A DNA stretch of 64,000 nt from Cricetomys ansorgei (GCA_026225945.1 JAMJFZ010003581.1:5662501-5726500); one strand, 5' to 3'. Shown: positions 25,307 through 36,675, numbered from the stretch's first letter. The notes: generated by a model from the sequence alone, not told the origin. Numbers and translations are program-made.

Positions 25307-25502
25307 GGGCTGGAGAGATGGCTCAGCAGTTAGAAGCACTAACAGTCCCTAGTTCAATTGCCAGTACCAACACGGCAAGCACTTCATCATCTGTAACTCC
25401 AGTTTCCATGGATCTCTCGCCACCTTCTGGCTTCTGCAGGCATTGCTGATACATGATGTGCAGACATGCACTCAGACACGCATAAAATAAAAACAAAAAC
25501 CT
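25307..25502 (+). mobile_element. B2 SINE
   Basis: Well-preserved B2 in forward orientation. The tRNA-derived head is GGGCTGGAGAGATGGCTCAG, with a B-box region near TAGTTCAATTGCC. The body is ATCTGTAACTCCAGTTTCCA, GCCACCTTCTGGCTTCTGCA, and the tail is AAAATAAAAACAAAAACC. Confidence 0.93.
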
Positions 25503-25779
25503 TTTTTAAAAGAAATGTGGGTTTATATTTGATTAGAATTAAGAGAAAAGCTAGAGAAATGTGTTTGTAGCCACAGTATCTTCTTGAAGTATGAATGTTT
25601 TTTCTATACTTAATTTTGGCCTAATAGTCTGCTCCCATATGAACATAGCCCTGTGGTATGGACTGTGATGTCAGTTTCTAAAATTTGTCCTCTGATTCTT
25701 TGTCTGTGCTCAGCATTATTACAGACCTCTGATGCTGCTAGTATTTTTCCCAAAAAAGAAGTAGTCTTTGTCTCGGTTG
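25503..25779. other. Unannotated gap
   Basis: Short stretch between a B2 and an L1 end, with nothing recognised. Confidence 0.5.
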
Positions 25780-26010
25780 CTTAGTCCAGCCTTGATGTAG
25801 GAACTAGTGCCCGCCTTGTTCCATCTTGTTATGCCCTGTTCAATTAGAAACCCTGTAAGGCCTGTCCTTTTCTGAGAGGAAGTGGGGGTTGGATCTGGGG
25901 GAGAGGGAAGATGAGGGGAGTTAGGAAGAGTGGAGAGAGGGGAGGCTGGGATCGGGGTGTGTTGTTTGAGAGAAGAAAAAAAACAATAACAAAAAAGAAA
26001 TAGTCTTCAA
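25780..26010 (+). mobile_element. L1 3' end fragment (G-rich terminus)
   Basis: Forward-orientation L1 3' UTR. CAGCCTTGATGTAGGAACTA is followed by GGCCTGTCCTTTTCTGAGAG. A long G-rich tract with few pyrimidines (25,880-25,965) then leads to an A-rich end with AAAAAAAACAATAAC. The G-rich 3' UTR tract is a standard mammalian L1 feature and a candidate for G-quadruplex formation. Confidence 0.75.
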
Positions 26011-26049
26011 TTTTTATGACATTGTTACTTAGTGGGGTGAAATGGGTCC

Positions 26050-26195
26050 TAGTACCATGGTGTGCACGTGGAGACCAGAGAACAGATTTGTAGGGGTCAG
26101 TTCTCTCCGTTCACCACATGGGTTCCAGGAATCAAACTAAGGTCATAAGGCTTGACAGACAAGCATTTACCCAGTGAGCCATCTAACTGAGTCAC
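26050..26195 (-). mobile_element. B3 SINE
   Basis: Reverse-orientation B3: on the plus strand CCATGGTGTGCACGTGGAGA, then GGGGTCAGTTCTCTCCGTTC, ACCACATGGGTTCCAGGAAT and AAGCATTTACCCAGTGAGCC, ending ATCTAACTGAGTCAC. The tRNA-like head is at the 26,195 side. Confidence 0.85.
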
Positions 26196-28285
26196 AAAAG
26201 TAGCCTTATCATTTATAGACACAGATATTGAGCCATGCCTGTGTGCTCTGCATTGGGCTATAAATCTAGGGTTACATAATTAGTACTTTTCTAGAACTGG
26301 GAGTCCATAAGAAGAGTTCGAAATTTAGATACAATTCATTAGAAATTATTTTCATAAGTTAACATTTTGAACTTTAAAAGTATATTGGAATTTGTCAGAT
26401 TATCTAATAGTCTTTAGTACATGAAGAAATCAAATATTACCACTTGCGTTGGATATGCAGGACAACCTGCCAGCACATCAGATTATTTAGTTTACTAGAA
26501 GTGTGGCGAGTGAAAGGCCGGATAAAACATTCTAAACATGGTTATAAAACTAAGTCTGCAATTAAAATACAGGCAATAATGCTTCTGACAGAAACAACAC
26601 ATCCGCAGTTGTCAAATAGAAAACACATTAAAAGTGAAAGTAATCAATGCCAGGTACAAGTTTGTCAGAAGGTTTAGATAATTATTTTGTTTTATTTTTA
26701 TAAATAAAAGTATAGTGTCCTAAATTTAAAAATTCTATGCAAAGTCCTGTTTACTTTTATTGAAAATGTATAAGTAAGCTTTCGAGATAATTTTAAATAG
26801 ATCAATAATGTTATATAGTTACAGCAATTTTACTTTCTATATGAAGGATATTGAGGGAAAAGAACTCATATCCAGACCATGAAACTTTCACAACAGCCCT
26901 GAAATAAATTAAAACTCGGTTTTATCTTATTTTTTTCTAGTTAGCTCTGAAAATGTTCATATGAAGCAGTCTACCTTAGGTTTCACACAGAAAGAAGTAG
27001 AAGTATATACAGAAGCAATTTTTCTTGAGCAAAATCATGAAAGGGACCATTTTAGTGCACATGCTAAGAGGGCCAGATAAGAAATGGTCATTTACAGTTC
27101 TACCTTCCTTATTTGATAGGAAATGGTAGGGAAGATGTCACGTTCATTAAAAAACAGGATTTTGGCTTTAATTTTTGGAAGAAAAACATGCCTGTAATTT
27201 GTTAATGAAAGTTTTGAAGATATGAATTTGAAATAATTAGCCACATGGTCCCTAAAGAAAATAGCTAAAGTGTAAAGGCGATACCAGACTGAGAGTCAGC
27301 TGGTGCTGAACATGACTGAAGCATTAAAAGAAATTGTTCAGCTCTTTTTGGCTTAAGAAGTTAGGTCTCAGTACTTTATAGACTGTAAGTGTTTCAAAAT
27401 CATGCCTAAGACATTAGTTTCTGGATAATTTTAAATGTTTAGAGTAAATAAAAAGAATTCTAGAGGAAAAACAAATGAAAAACTTCCGTTTATATAAAGT
27501 TAAACTCAGTTATGTAGGACTTTGTGAAATCTCTGGAATGTGTCTAGTCCCCCTCTGCAAATGGAAATCATCAACAATCTCTACGAAACACATTTGATCA
27601 TAGAGAACTTCTTAAACCACTGCTCCACATGGGTGTCTGAGGAACTGCTCTTTCTTATGAATGACTAGAAACAACTAACTATATTTCTACCCTTTAACTT
27701 TTATAACAGTATCTTAAAAACTGTTATTTGTTCAAGAAGAATATTGAGTTCCACATGTTGGTGAAAAATCACCTTGCAGTAAAAGTGAACATATTGCAAA
27801 ATGTAGAAAGTGCGTGTCTACCTGCATGAGATAAGATATTTTATTGTGCTCCCACTCATTCTCAGAAATGGAAATGTACCATCTGCACTGGGTGTAGAAC
27901 TGGGTTTCCTAATATCAAGATAAGTTCTAGGGATTCCCTGAGCTCTGAAAGAAACTGTACAGACATGGTGAATTTTCCTGGCTATGAATTTGCTTTAATC
28001 TGAGTTGAAAACCTTGATAAAAACATAGTTTATGATATAAAATGACACATACAAAATATGGGAAATGCATTTTGAATTTATTCACCATGCATAATTATAT
28101 AATACATAACACCAGGAAAAAATGTGCGAAACAATTATTTCAGGTACTGAACAAGCATTGTAGTAACATTATTAAAAAATAGAAATGAAAATGTGGTAAT
28201 AGAAGGACCGTTATCACCGAGCTTTTCCATGAAGTGCTTCCCAAAGCACAGTGTAAGTAAGGAAATAGAGCTCAAAATGACTTCA

Positions 28286-28288
<3 letters not shown>
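26196..28288. other. Unannotated intergenic stretch
   Basis: About 2.1 kb of AT-rich DNA with no gene, exon or repeat family that I can name. A 77-codon plus frame at 26,444-26,677 shows no recognisable feature. Confidence 0.5.
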
Positions 28289-28329
<41 letters not shown>

Positions 28330-28347
28330 GTATATATATATATATGA
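28289..28347 (+). repeat. (TA)n microsatellite
   Basis: Nearly perfect TA tract of about 59 bp with one CG interruption (TATACGTATA). TA tracts of this length are prone to cruciform extrusion and to length change. The Ile-Tyr repeat frames across it are artefacts. Confidence 0.97.
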
Positions 28348-28670
28348 ATGATTTGGAATTTGAAAAGAACAGAAGTGGGGAGAAAGCCCTGAAGACAAAG
28401 ACTGTGGAAATAAATATAGGAGAAGTATGTAGCTGTGAGCTCAACACCAATGCACATTTAACAATTACAAGAATAGTGAAATCTGTTTACATACCTATGT
28501 GTATATGTTCAAAGAGAGAATATACTATATATACATATGGATTGTGAGATGAATGGGATTTCTGAAAGTTGCGAAGATATAGGAGATGAATTCAAGCCAG
28601 ATGAGACAGAGGAGGATAAGGAAATACTGAGTTCAGATCTCCCAATGATACATGGTAAAAGTCTCTTACA
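28348..28670. other. Unannotated gap
   Basis: About 320 bp with no recognised feature. Confidence 0.5.
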
Positions 28671-28800
28671 CAGCTGAGGACATAGCTTACTGGTAGAGCA
28701 AATTCTGCCATGCACATAGCCCTGGCTTGATCAGTAATGGAAGAGGGGGTATGAGAGGAAGAGGAGGGGGAGGAGGAGGAACAGAAGGAGACCAACAACA
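28671..28800 (+). mobile_element. ID/B4-type tRNA-like SINE head with GGA-rich tail
   Basis: GCTGAGGACATAGCTTACTG, GTAGAGCAAATTCTGCCATG and CACATAGCCCTGGCTTGATC match the tRNA-Ala-derived head of ID and B4 elements. A purine tail with GGA units follows at 28,745-28,795. The B1-like right half of a B4 is not present. Confidence 0.6.
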
Positions 28801-28927
28801 ACAACAATGTTAACTTTTGATTAGTGTAGACAATCGAAAATAAATATAAACTCCAAGATAAAATAGAACCAGTAATAAACCGATTTACTAAAAAACAAAA
28901 CTAAAGGCTAAGGACAACAACATAGTT

Positions 28928-29195
28928 TAAAGCTGGGCCTGCTGGCAGATATATAATCCCAGCTACTGGAAAGAATGAGATTGGAGAATTACAGCTTCAG
29001 CTTGTCTGGGTTACAAACCTTGTTCAAGGCCAGCTTGCTTAGGTTAGAGAAACCCAGCCTCAAAAAATTAAAAAAAAGGAGGAGGAGGAGCTGTGGGGGG
29101 GATTGGGGTGTGCCTCAGTGACTGATAAGCTGTCTAGTATATTCAAGGTCTTAATTTCAGTCCCCACAACTAAAGAAACTGAGAGAGAGAAAAAT
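28928..29195 (+). mobile_element. B1/B4-like SINE plus ID-like segment
   Basis: The left part has the pol III SINE phrase AATCCCAGCTACTGGAAAGA with a later CAAGGCCAGCTTGCTTAGGT and an A-rich end with GAGGAGGAGGAG. The right part (about 29,100-29,170) is a tRNA-like ID-type segment, GGTGTGCCTCAGTGACTGAT to TTAATTTCAGTCCCCACAAC. The order, B1-like first then ID-like, is the opposite of a standard B4. Two adjacent insertions are therefore likely. The solo LTR that follows begins 13 bp further on. Confidence 0.6.
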
Positions 29196-29202
29196 AAAAC
29201 CT

Positions 29203-29208
29203 AGCTTG
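29203..29208. repeat. Target-site duplication AGCTTG, left copy
   Basis: Left copy of a perfect 6-bp direct repeat flanking the solo LTR. The right copy is at 29,594-29,599. Six base pairs is the duplication size of class II (ERVK-type) integrases. Confidence 0.88.
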
Positions 29209-29593
29209 TGCATCATCACAGTTGAGCACTGTGGAAGTGGGGCGTCCAGCGTTGAATTTTCCAATGCTCTTTATTAATCACAAACCATGTCAAATACTTC
29301 TAATACCTGGGCAGCTAGGCAGGGAGCTCATTCCAAGGTTTCTTCACCCCATCTCTCTTCTTCCCGTTCTCCGTGGTTCTGCTCCTACTCCTCCTCCACC
29401 TCCTACTCCCTCTCCCTCCTTGCTCCACCCCTCAATCCCCAGGTGTTTTCTTCCTGTTTTCACAAAGACCCTCAATCAACAAATAACAGGAACCTCCTGT
29501 GGGGGGGTGGAAGCTGGGGATGGCACAGAGGTGGAAACAAGTAAGAGACTAATCTTAACTAAGATATTATCCACAACTAAACATACCACAACA
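29209..29593 (-). mobile_element. Solo LTR, ERVK-like, copy A (385 bp)
   Basis: A complete long terminal repeat in reverse orientation. In its own direction it begins TGTTGTGGTATG and ends TGATGATGCA, that is TG...CA. A polyadenylation signal AATAAA lies at 29,270-29,275 (TTTATT on the plus strand), near the 3' side as in an LTR. It is flanked by the perfect 6-bp duplication AGCTTG. A near-identical family member lies at 62,667-63,052, also reversed and with its own 6-bp duplication, which fixes both element ends. No internal retroviral sequence is attached, so it is the product of LTR-LTR recombination. Open frames at 29,222-29,602 lie inside it and are not genes. I cannot give the library name. 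Confidence 0.88.
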
Positions 29594-29599
29594 AGCTTG
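29594..29599. repeat. Target-site duplication AGCTTG, right copy
   Basis: Right copy of the 6-bp duplication made by the solo LTR at 29,209-29,593. Confidence 0.88.
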
Positions 29600-29739
29600 T
29601 AACATTTAAAAAGAAACACATTGGAGCTTTGTAAATAAATAGAACATATATTTAAAAATAGAAAATGCATCCTAGAAAAGAGAATAATGTATCAGTAACA
29701 CAGCTTCAATTGTAAAAATATAAGACAGTGGGAGGAGAG

Positions 29740-31045
29740 AAAGGCGGGGTAGAGAGGGGATAGAGAGAGAGAGAACAAGTGGCAGCCACATGGCAGAGGG
29801 TGAAGGCAGAAACAAGAGGTGAAAGGGCAGACTCCAAAGTGTGACAGAAAATACAAGACTGTGAAGAAGAAATTCAATGAAAGTATAGAAATAGTGAGAA
29901 AAATAAAATTGAAATTTTGGAAAAGAAACCCTCAGTAAGTTAAGCAAACACTCAGTGAGTAGCCTCGCCAATAGGATCTAACAATTGAAGACAGACAATT
30001 AGATCCTTAAGATAAGATGGATTGATTACAACTCAAACAATAAAGATACTATGAGAAAGTACGAACAAAACATTTAAGACATATTTTAAGACATACATTA
30101 TATCACTAAAAGACCAAAGTTGTGAATGCTAGTAACTAAAGGAGGAGAATAAATACAAGCTGGCACTAATATGACGATTAAAAAAAAGTCATAATAGAAC
30201 ATTTACCAAGTCTAGGGAAAACATGGCCGTTCAGTTAAACGAAGGAGGCATTTAAAAAGGCCAAACAGAGAGAATAAAGAAGAATAGATCCTCCCTCGTT
30301 CGTTGTATTTAGTTAAAACACTTAGCATATTGAACAAAGAAAGGATATTGAAAGCTGCAAGAAAGAAATACCAAGTCACATATAAAGGAAAGCACACAGG
30401 TGTATAATTGTCAGTAAGGCGGCTAAGGAACAGAAAGTTGTGGGAAAATGTATTGCCACTTCTGAAAGATGGTAATGCCAATCCATATTATTATATTCAG
30501 CAGAGCTTTCCTCCATGATTGAAGGAGAAACAAAAGATTTAACACCATAAATTCAAACTAAAGAAAAGCCAGAGCTAGAGACTATACCTGGGGGCACCCT
30601 ACATGCTTAAGAGAAAGGTAGAGACATTCATGAGACATCATGGAAAAGAATAAACTGATGGCAAAGTAGATGAGCAAAGGAGGATTTAGGGAAGTACTGT
30701 CTTTAGAACAACAATAAAATGGCAAGAATTAATGTGTACATTTCAATAATAACTCTAAGTGTGAATGGTCTCAAAGGATAGACTAGCAGTTTGGATTCAA
30801 TTACAGGATCCATCTGTTTGATGACTACAAGAAATACACCTCACTGGCAAAGGCAAGAATAGCCTTGGGTTAAAAGAATGAAAAAAGGTATTCCAAACAA
30901 ATGGAACTTAAAGCTATCAAGTATAGCTGCACTAGTACCTGTTAAATTCAAACCAACAAATAAAAGTTACTTTTGGAGTTTATTAAGGGAAAATCCAGAA
31001 GGTGCTCCGGCAGTCGACAACATTTGCATTTCAAACTTTGGCACA
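29740..31045 (+). pseudogene. L1 (Lx type) ORF1 3' part and ORF2 5' part, decayed
   Basis: Forward L1 body rather than a 3' end. From about 29,865 it follows L1 ORF1 sequence (AGAAATTCAATGAAAGTATA, AGCAAACACTCAGTGAGTAG, then AATTGAAGACAGACAATTAG). The conserved ORF1 C-terminal region follows near 30,310-30,520 (AAAACACTTAGCATATTGAA, CCAAGTCACATATAAAGGAA, TATTCAGCAGAGCTTTCCTC). ORF2 starts near 30,735 with the endonuclease domain: the bases at 30,745 encode Ile-Ile-Thr-Leu-Ser-Val-Asn-Gly-Leu. GGTATTCCAAACAAATGGAA at about 30,887 corresponds to the later endonuclease region. Reading frames are broken by many stops. The match ends near 31,045, so reverse transcriptase and 3' UTR are missing. 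Confidence 0.75.
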
Positions 31046-31452
31046 CACCATAGAGCTTAATTTTAGCCACGGTGAAGAATGCAATTATGTTGTTGTAGGA
31101 ATATGAAAGGAACTACGTGAAGATCAACACAGTATGCAAAATAAAACCAATGCAGAGAAATAAATATCATATGCTTTTTCTTGTGTGCTGATTTCATATT
31201 ATAGATACAAACTATTATATGAGGAGTTTTATATATAAGAATTATTCCTATTTGTATATACTTAAATTTTATACATTGATAGGATATGAAAGTAAAAGTG
31301 AAACTACTAGTATTTGGGGAAGAAAAGCAGAGAGAAGAAAAAAGAGGATGAAAAACATGAATATGACCAAAATACTTAATGTCTGAAGATGTCTTTATGA
31401 ATCCAGTCACTATGTACAGTAGATATATGCCAAAACAAAGTAGACAAAAAGC
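31046..31452. other. Unannotated AT-rich stretch
   Basis: About 400 bp of AT-rich DNA. A 136-codon minus frame covers it (31,063-31,473), very rich in Phe/Ile/Tyr from base composition and without a recognisable domain. I regard it as chance. Confidence 0.5.
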
Positions 31453-31652
31453 GGAACTGGAGTGAAAACTCAAGAGTTAAGAGCATGTACTGCTCTTGTA
31501 GGAGATTCGAGTTTGATTCTCAGCACCTAAATCAGTTGGCTTGCAGCCATCTTAACTCCAGCTCCAGGAGTATCTGATGCTGCTGCCCACTCAAGTGCAC
31601 ATACTCATACACAGATAAACACACATACACGATTTCAAAAGTTAATAAAATT
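31453..31652 (+). mobile_element. B2 SINE
   Basis: Forward B2 with head AAGAGTTAAGAGCATGTACT and GCTCTTGTAGGAGATTCGAG, body CAGCCATCTTAACTCCAGCT and CCAGGAGTATCTGATGCTGC, then CA-rich tail and TAATAAAAT end. Confidence 0.9.
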
Positions 31653-32354
31653 TTTGAAGGAAAAGAAAAGGAAAAAGATAATTCCGAAAACACATAAGGA
31701 GGAAGAAAATAACACGAAAATTGAGAATATATAAACAAAATATTCCTGTGAAAGAAAATGAATTAATTAAAATACTGGGACAACTGTACATATAGATAAA
31801 ATATCATATTTTACACTAACTAGAAATTTCACCACTCTGCAAGAAAATTCACAATGCAAATTATCCTAAACTATGTATGCATGTGTAGTCTAGGAATAAA
31901 TACTGTTGCAGGGATAGGAGGGGAGCATCTTTGCAAGGTCTAGCTTAATTTTTTTAAGTAATTTAAAATTTTTTGAAATTCTAAGGTACAGATGACAGTA
32001 CAAAAATATCACTGTAGATTGCTCAAATAATTTGCATAAATAATTGCATAAATAATTTAAATTATTGGTGGTTTGGGTAGTAATTTGGGTACTCTTATTT
32101 TTCTTATGTATGGATGGATAATATATTATATACATGGAGAAGGCTATGTATCATTTGGAATTTGTCATCTAAATGATTATTATTAACAAAGTCTAAAAGA
32201 GTGTTAGTATCTATGTGTAACATCACAAATGGTATTTTGTGGTAAAATTTGTTAACCCAAAAGTTCATTGTGAAATCCTAACCTACTGCACTTGAGAATG
32301 TGACTATATTTAGAGAGTTTCTTAATTAAGAGTTTAACTTTTATCTCTCTTCTT
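31653..32354. other. Unannotated AT-rich stretch
   Basis: No recognised features. The part 32,030-32,060 contains a short local duplication of ATTTGCATAAATAATTGCAT type. Confidence 0.5.
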
Positions 32355-32965
32355 AAATTTTTTAAAAATTTATAATTTAAAATTATAATATAATTACATT
32401 TCTCCCTTCTCTATCCTCCCTTCAAACCCTTCCACACACCCTTCCTTACTCTCTTTAAATCACAGCCTCTTTTCTCGCCAATTGTTATGACACACATATA
32501 AGTATACACATATATATTCCTAAATATAACCTGTTCAGTCTGTATAACCTTGCCTGAATGTATGTTTGTCAACTGATCACTTGGTAGTAGACAAACAATT
32601 AGCGTGTTCTTACTGTGGAAAACTATTTCTCTCACTCTCAGCATTTCTTAGTTGCCTATAGTTCCTGGTGCAGGGTTGAAGCCTCCCGTACTTTTCCTCA
32701 TCCAGTTTGGCATGTCTATTTATGCCATCCTTGTTCAGCTCATGTTTATGCAGTCATGGTGGTGAGACTTTGTGGGTGTAGCTTCTGAGATTAGTAAGAG
32801 ACACGATCTCAGAGCAGACCTCAATTCCTGATCTTCAGGCCCTTGCAATGTTTCTGCTTCCTCCACTGTAATGTTTCCTAACTTTTAGAGTGAGGAGTGT
32901 TTTGTAGATATATACTTTGGGACTGGCCTCTAAAACTCTGAGTTTTTGTTTGTTGTGGTTTTCAA
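32355..32965 (-). mobile_element. L1 3' UTR, reverse orientation
   Basis: Reversed L1 3' end. The element's terminus is at the left (AATTATAATATAATTACATT, then TTTCTCCCTTCTCTATCCTC). The sequence moves back through the 3' UTR: TATAACCTGTTCAGTCTGTA, CTATTTCTCTCACTCTCAGC, TTAGTTGCCTATAGTTCCTG, CAGTTTGGCATGTCTATTTA, TGTTCAGCTCATGTTTATGC, AGTAAGAGACACGATCTCAG. The match stays strong to about 32,950. It meets a forward-oriented piece of the same L1 region at about 32,965. Confidence 0.82.
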
Positions 32966-33130
32966 ACATTTAAACCTTTGCCCTCATACAGGAAAGTGTA
33001 ATCTTTAGTCCTCACCAAGGAAATCTATCTTTGCAACAGGTAGAGACCACAATGAAAATTATGTTTTTAAAATGCGCTAATAAGGAGTCCTAGTCCCATA
33101 CAATGATAATTATCCCCATAATAGACGATT
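32966..33130 (+). mobile_element. L1 3' UTR piece in opposite orientation
   Basis: Directly after the reversed L1, the sequence CTCATACAGGAAAGTGTAAT, CTTTAGTCCTCACCAAGGAA and TTTGCAACAGGTAGAGACCA reads as forward L1 3' UTR from just upstream of, and overlapping, the region at the end of the reversed piece. The two are head to head. The match beyond about 33,060 is weak. Confidence 0.55.
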
Positions 33131-35411
33131 AAGACATGGACCAAAAAAAGACCAAGTAAAAGCAGGGAAAAGTTATCTATTTATAGAGCAAGAAAAAAAA
33201 AAGGATTTGGTAGACACCAACCCAGCTAATACCACCTTGGCTGTTGACTTAAAGCTACTAGAATAGTTGAAACATCACTGGTTTATCTTACTTGAGAATC
33301 CTGCCTCTGAAGTAGCAACTCTAGGCAAACTAATTCATTCACACGACAAGAGATTTTTTTAACCTAATGAATATCTTTGGAAGCCTGTGTGTTGTAGATT
33401 TCTAGTGTTGGAAAGTAGCTTAAGACAAAGAGAAAGTTAGAAATGAGGACCCTACACAGGGTCCATGATTTCTATTTTGATTTAAGCTTGTATCTCAACT
33501 TACCATTTAACAGAGTTGCTAAAGATGCAGTCCAAACTGAGGAAGAAATCTTTAAAGTTTTCTGTGTGTCCTCATCCTTAGTCTTCTGTGTTTGTATTTT
33601 CCTTTAAATAAAGTGCAAGACCTTGGAGTAGGCAGACATGGAATATTTTAACATGATTACTATCTTCACATATTAAAATTTTCACCCTGTATTGTGTGGA
33701 ATAGAAGGAAGACATTGCATAGCACGGTAGATGTCTCTGTGACAGTTGCTAATGCCCAGTGTGCCTCTTAGTTTTATGGGGAAATCAAAGAAGATTCACT
33801 GGTTTTCCCTATTTAGTGTTTTTGATCTTCAAAGGCCCTTTGAATTCTGGATTATACAATAGAATATTCTCTTTGACATTTAGAACTTTGTTCTGTCAGT
33901 CAGTATTTCCAGGCAACATACAAACCCAATCTTAGTGAAGCACAGTCAAAGAAATAAAAATATTAAAAGAAAAATTGTGATGGAAATCAAAGCATCAAAG
34001 CCTGACTTTCAGAAAACTTCCTAATGAAGAGAAATATCTGGAAGGAATCTTCAACTGCAAGATAATAGAAAAACAAAAAGAATCCTCAAAAGCTATGTGT
34101 CAAAAACAGCAAAAAATCTTTTTCCATCTTCTATCACCAGAGAGAAAGGTGGGACAGTGTTTGCATTTGATAGTAAAATCAGTGTTACACATTTGCTTAA
34201 TGAAAAAGGAAACACTTTTTTTTGTTTTTTCAACATAATATTTCTACTTTTTTTTTTAACTTTTCAATGGGAGGAAGGATTGTGGGGACTAGGGGAGTTG
34301 GGAAAAAAAAAAAAACAGCTACTTGAACAGCTTTGTAAAATAAAGTTTAGAAAATGAACTCTCCAAATTTAATATTTGAAGATATCTCTGGTAATTAACG
34401 CTAAGTGGGGGCTCTGATTACTCTGCGTACCATTCTTTAAGTCTGTGTGTTTAGTTCTTAACCGGAACCACATTTATGAAAAGAGAATGAAATGTTTTGG
34501 AAGCAAATATTCTAAGCTGACAGCAGGACCGAAGAACCAGGGCATTATGGGTAAATCTCAAAGCTCAGATCTCGCCAGTCTGTTCCATACCTATCAATGT
34601 TCATGAGAACTTTAAAGAATGAAAAGCAGAACATTATCCTCTGTTCTCACTGATTAGTCTTGCTTTGTGCTGCTCTGAAGCCATCCACAAAAGCCTTGTT
34701 GGAAGCAGCAGCTCTACAAGTGGCCTTTGTACAGAACACCACAAGCCTTCATCCAGTCCAGGATGAACAGGATCAGAGTGATTCCCTGCAAGTCAACACA
34801 TGAAACAGACCATCAGATCTGACCGTGATTGTACTTAATGCTCCGTTATTTCTCTGGACTAGTTCTGTCCCTAATTCATCCATGATGAATCCATGAAAAC
34901 CAAACACATTATATGAAACAGAATAACAGTCTGATTTATTGAGAGTACATGGAAAAGAACTGCACAACCACAATGTCCTGGACAATATCATTGACTCTGG
35001 GGGAAAAATCTCATTTTGAATTGAAAAAACTTAAGAAAGGTACAATTATTATCTCCAAATTCATACAGTATTGGTCTAAAGAGTAGAGGAATAAAAATCT
35101 TCATTTCTGTAATGACTCAATGTTTATACATTGTTTCAATGACTCTTCTGTGGAAGAAATGTTACATTCTCTATTCGTAGCTAATGAAGCTAAAACTCAA
35201 ACATACAAAACTACTTGTCTAGGATACTCATATAATGAATATTTCTAACATATTTTAAACTATTTTAATAAGTATTTTACCAAATGCAATCTTTTTTAAA
35301 TCAGTGCTGTCTCCTGGAGTACAATAGATACCCAAAATATGTGTCCAAACCATGTTTATAAATAATGTTATGTGTAAACAATATGCCCCAAAGATATGAA
35401 AATCATTTCTG

Positions 35412-35413
<2 letters not shown>
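33131..35413. other. Unannotated intergenic stretch
   Basis: About 2.3 kb without recognised genes or families. It contains A runs at 33,190 and 34,300 and T runs at 34,215 and 34,248. The 34,440-34,990 part is less AT-biased than its surroundings but has no supported frame. Confidence 0.45.

Positions 35414-35464
<51 letters not shown>
35414..35464 (+). repeat. (TC)25 microsatellite
   Basis: About 25 uninterrupted CT units. This is a perfect polypurine-polypyrimidine mirror repeat, a sequence class able to form triplex (H-)DNA. The Arg-Glu repeat frame on the other strand is an artefact. Confidence 0.98.
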
Positions 35465-35467
<3 letters not shown>

Positions 35468-36448
35468 ATTTTTTTCTCTCATAGACTATGAGAAAGAGAA
35501 CCTCACCCCTGTTTCTTCCTAAATTACCATAGAATACATCCCAGTGGAATCACCCTATGAAGTTTTCTCGGTCTAGAGAATAAAGAAGTGATGTATCCCC
35601 AGCACTGTGTCCTAGCTTGAACCCTGAAGGACTAAAGAAAGTAGAGGTGGTTGAGAAATGAAGTGTAACTCTGTCCAATAGTTAATTTTGGGGTGGACTA
35701 TAAGCATCCAGCAACGTCGGGGATGTTAAAAGTAACAGAGTTCTGGATATCAAACTCAGTTGCCTGTTATTACCACACTGAGTCACAGCCCAATTGTGAC
35801 ACAAATTATCGCTAGGGAGAAAGAGAAAATAGAGTGTTTGTGCTGAATTCCCTTTGGGTTTCTTGAAAAAGAAACAAGAACATTGGTATACAGGTTGGGA
35901 ATTGCCAAAATGCAGCATTTCGGAATGGAAAAACTATTACTGAGGAGCCGAATTCAGTCCATTGTTAAGGAGTAAAATCAAGGTCACAAAATGCAAGCTT
36001 TAGCCTGATCTTTATTCAAAAATATGTAGTATGCATAATCTGAAATTAAGAACCTCAGGACTTGAATAGTACTTACAATAGAATGGTTTTCCTTTGAGTT
36101 TTTGATTTTCTTAAGGGTTCTGTAATTTGTGATAGTATACATATGGGTGTAATTTTTGAAATTGTTATGATTATAGTTTGATAATTATAGACAGTTTGAG
36201 GAAGTATGATAACCTCACTGGGTTTGCTTTGGCAACACACTAAATATACCATTCAACATTTATTGCATGTCTTCTTCAATTAACTCTGAGCTCATTGACA
36301 GTAGAGGTAGGATCACATAGGACTAGATACTCAATTCCTTGATGTAGAGGTATTTATCAAACAACAATCCCAGTAACTCTCCGTAATCATATTCAATAAT
36401 ATACAAATGAGAAAAACAATAAACACACATATATTAAAATAATAGGAG
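35465..36448. other. Unannotated intergenic stretch
   Basis: About 1 kb with no recognised features. Confidence 0.5.
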
Positions 36449-36449
36449 C

Positions 36450-36615
36450 AAGCAACATCGTAAGTCAGTGGGTAAAAGTGCTTGCGATGCAAGCCTGACA
36501 CTCGAGCTCAATTTCTAAAAAACATAAAATCAGAAAAAGAAAACCAACTCTGCAGAGTCATCCTCTGGCCCACATACACATACACAACTGAGTGTATGTA
36601 CACACACACCAACAA
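36450..36615 (+). mobile_element. B3 SINE with internal loss
   Basis: Forward B3: GTCAGTGGGTAAAAGTGCTT, GCGATGCAAGCCTGACACTC, GAGCTCAATTTCT, then after a degraded centre TGCAGAGTCATCCTCTGGCC and CACATACACATACAC. The tail runs into ACA and AAT repeats. Confidence 0.75.
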
Positions 36616-36675
36616 CAACAATAGTAATAATAATTAAGTAATAATAATTAAATAATAATTAAGAATTAAATATTC
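36616..36675 (+). repeat. (ACA)n/(AAT)n-rich SINE tail
   Basis: Imperfect CAA, then TAATAATAATTAAG-type units, grown from the B3 tail. Confidence 0.85.

Noticed and set aside
25307..25400. tRNA-like A and B boxes
   Set aside because: They belong to the B2 head, as do similar boxes in the other B2, B3, B4 and ID copies; no functional tRNA gene is present.
29222..29602. 126- and 85-codon frames with Pro/Ser runs
   Set aside because: They lie wholly within solo LTR copy A; a homologous frame occurs in copy B at 62,692-63,008 for the same reason.
31063..31473. 136-codon minus-strand frame rich in Phe, Ile and Tyr
   Set aside because: Composition follows the AT-rich DNA; no domain, and it runs into a B2 element.
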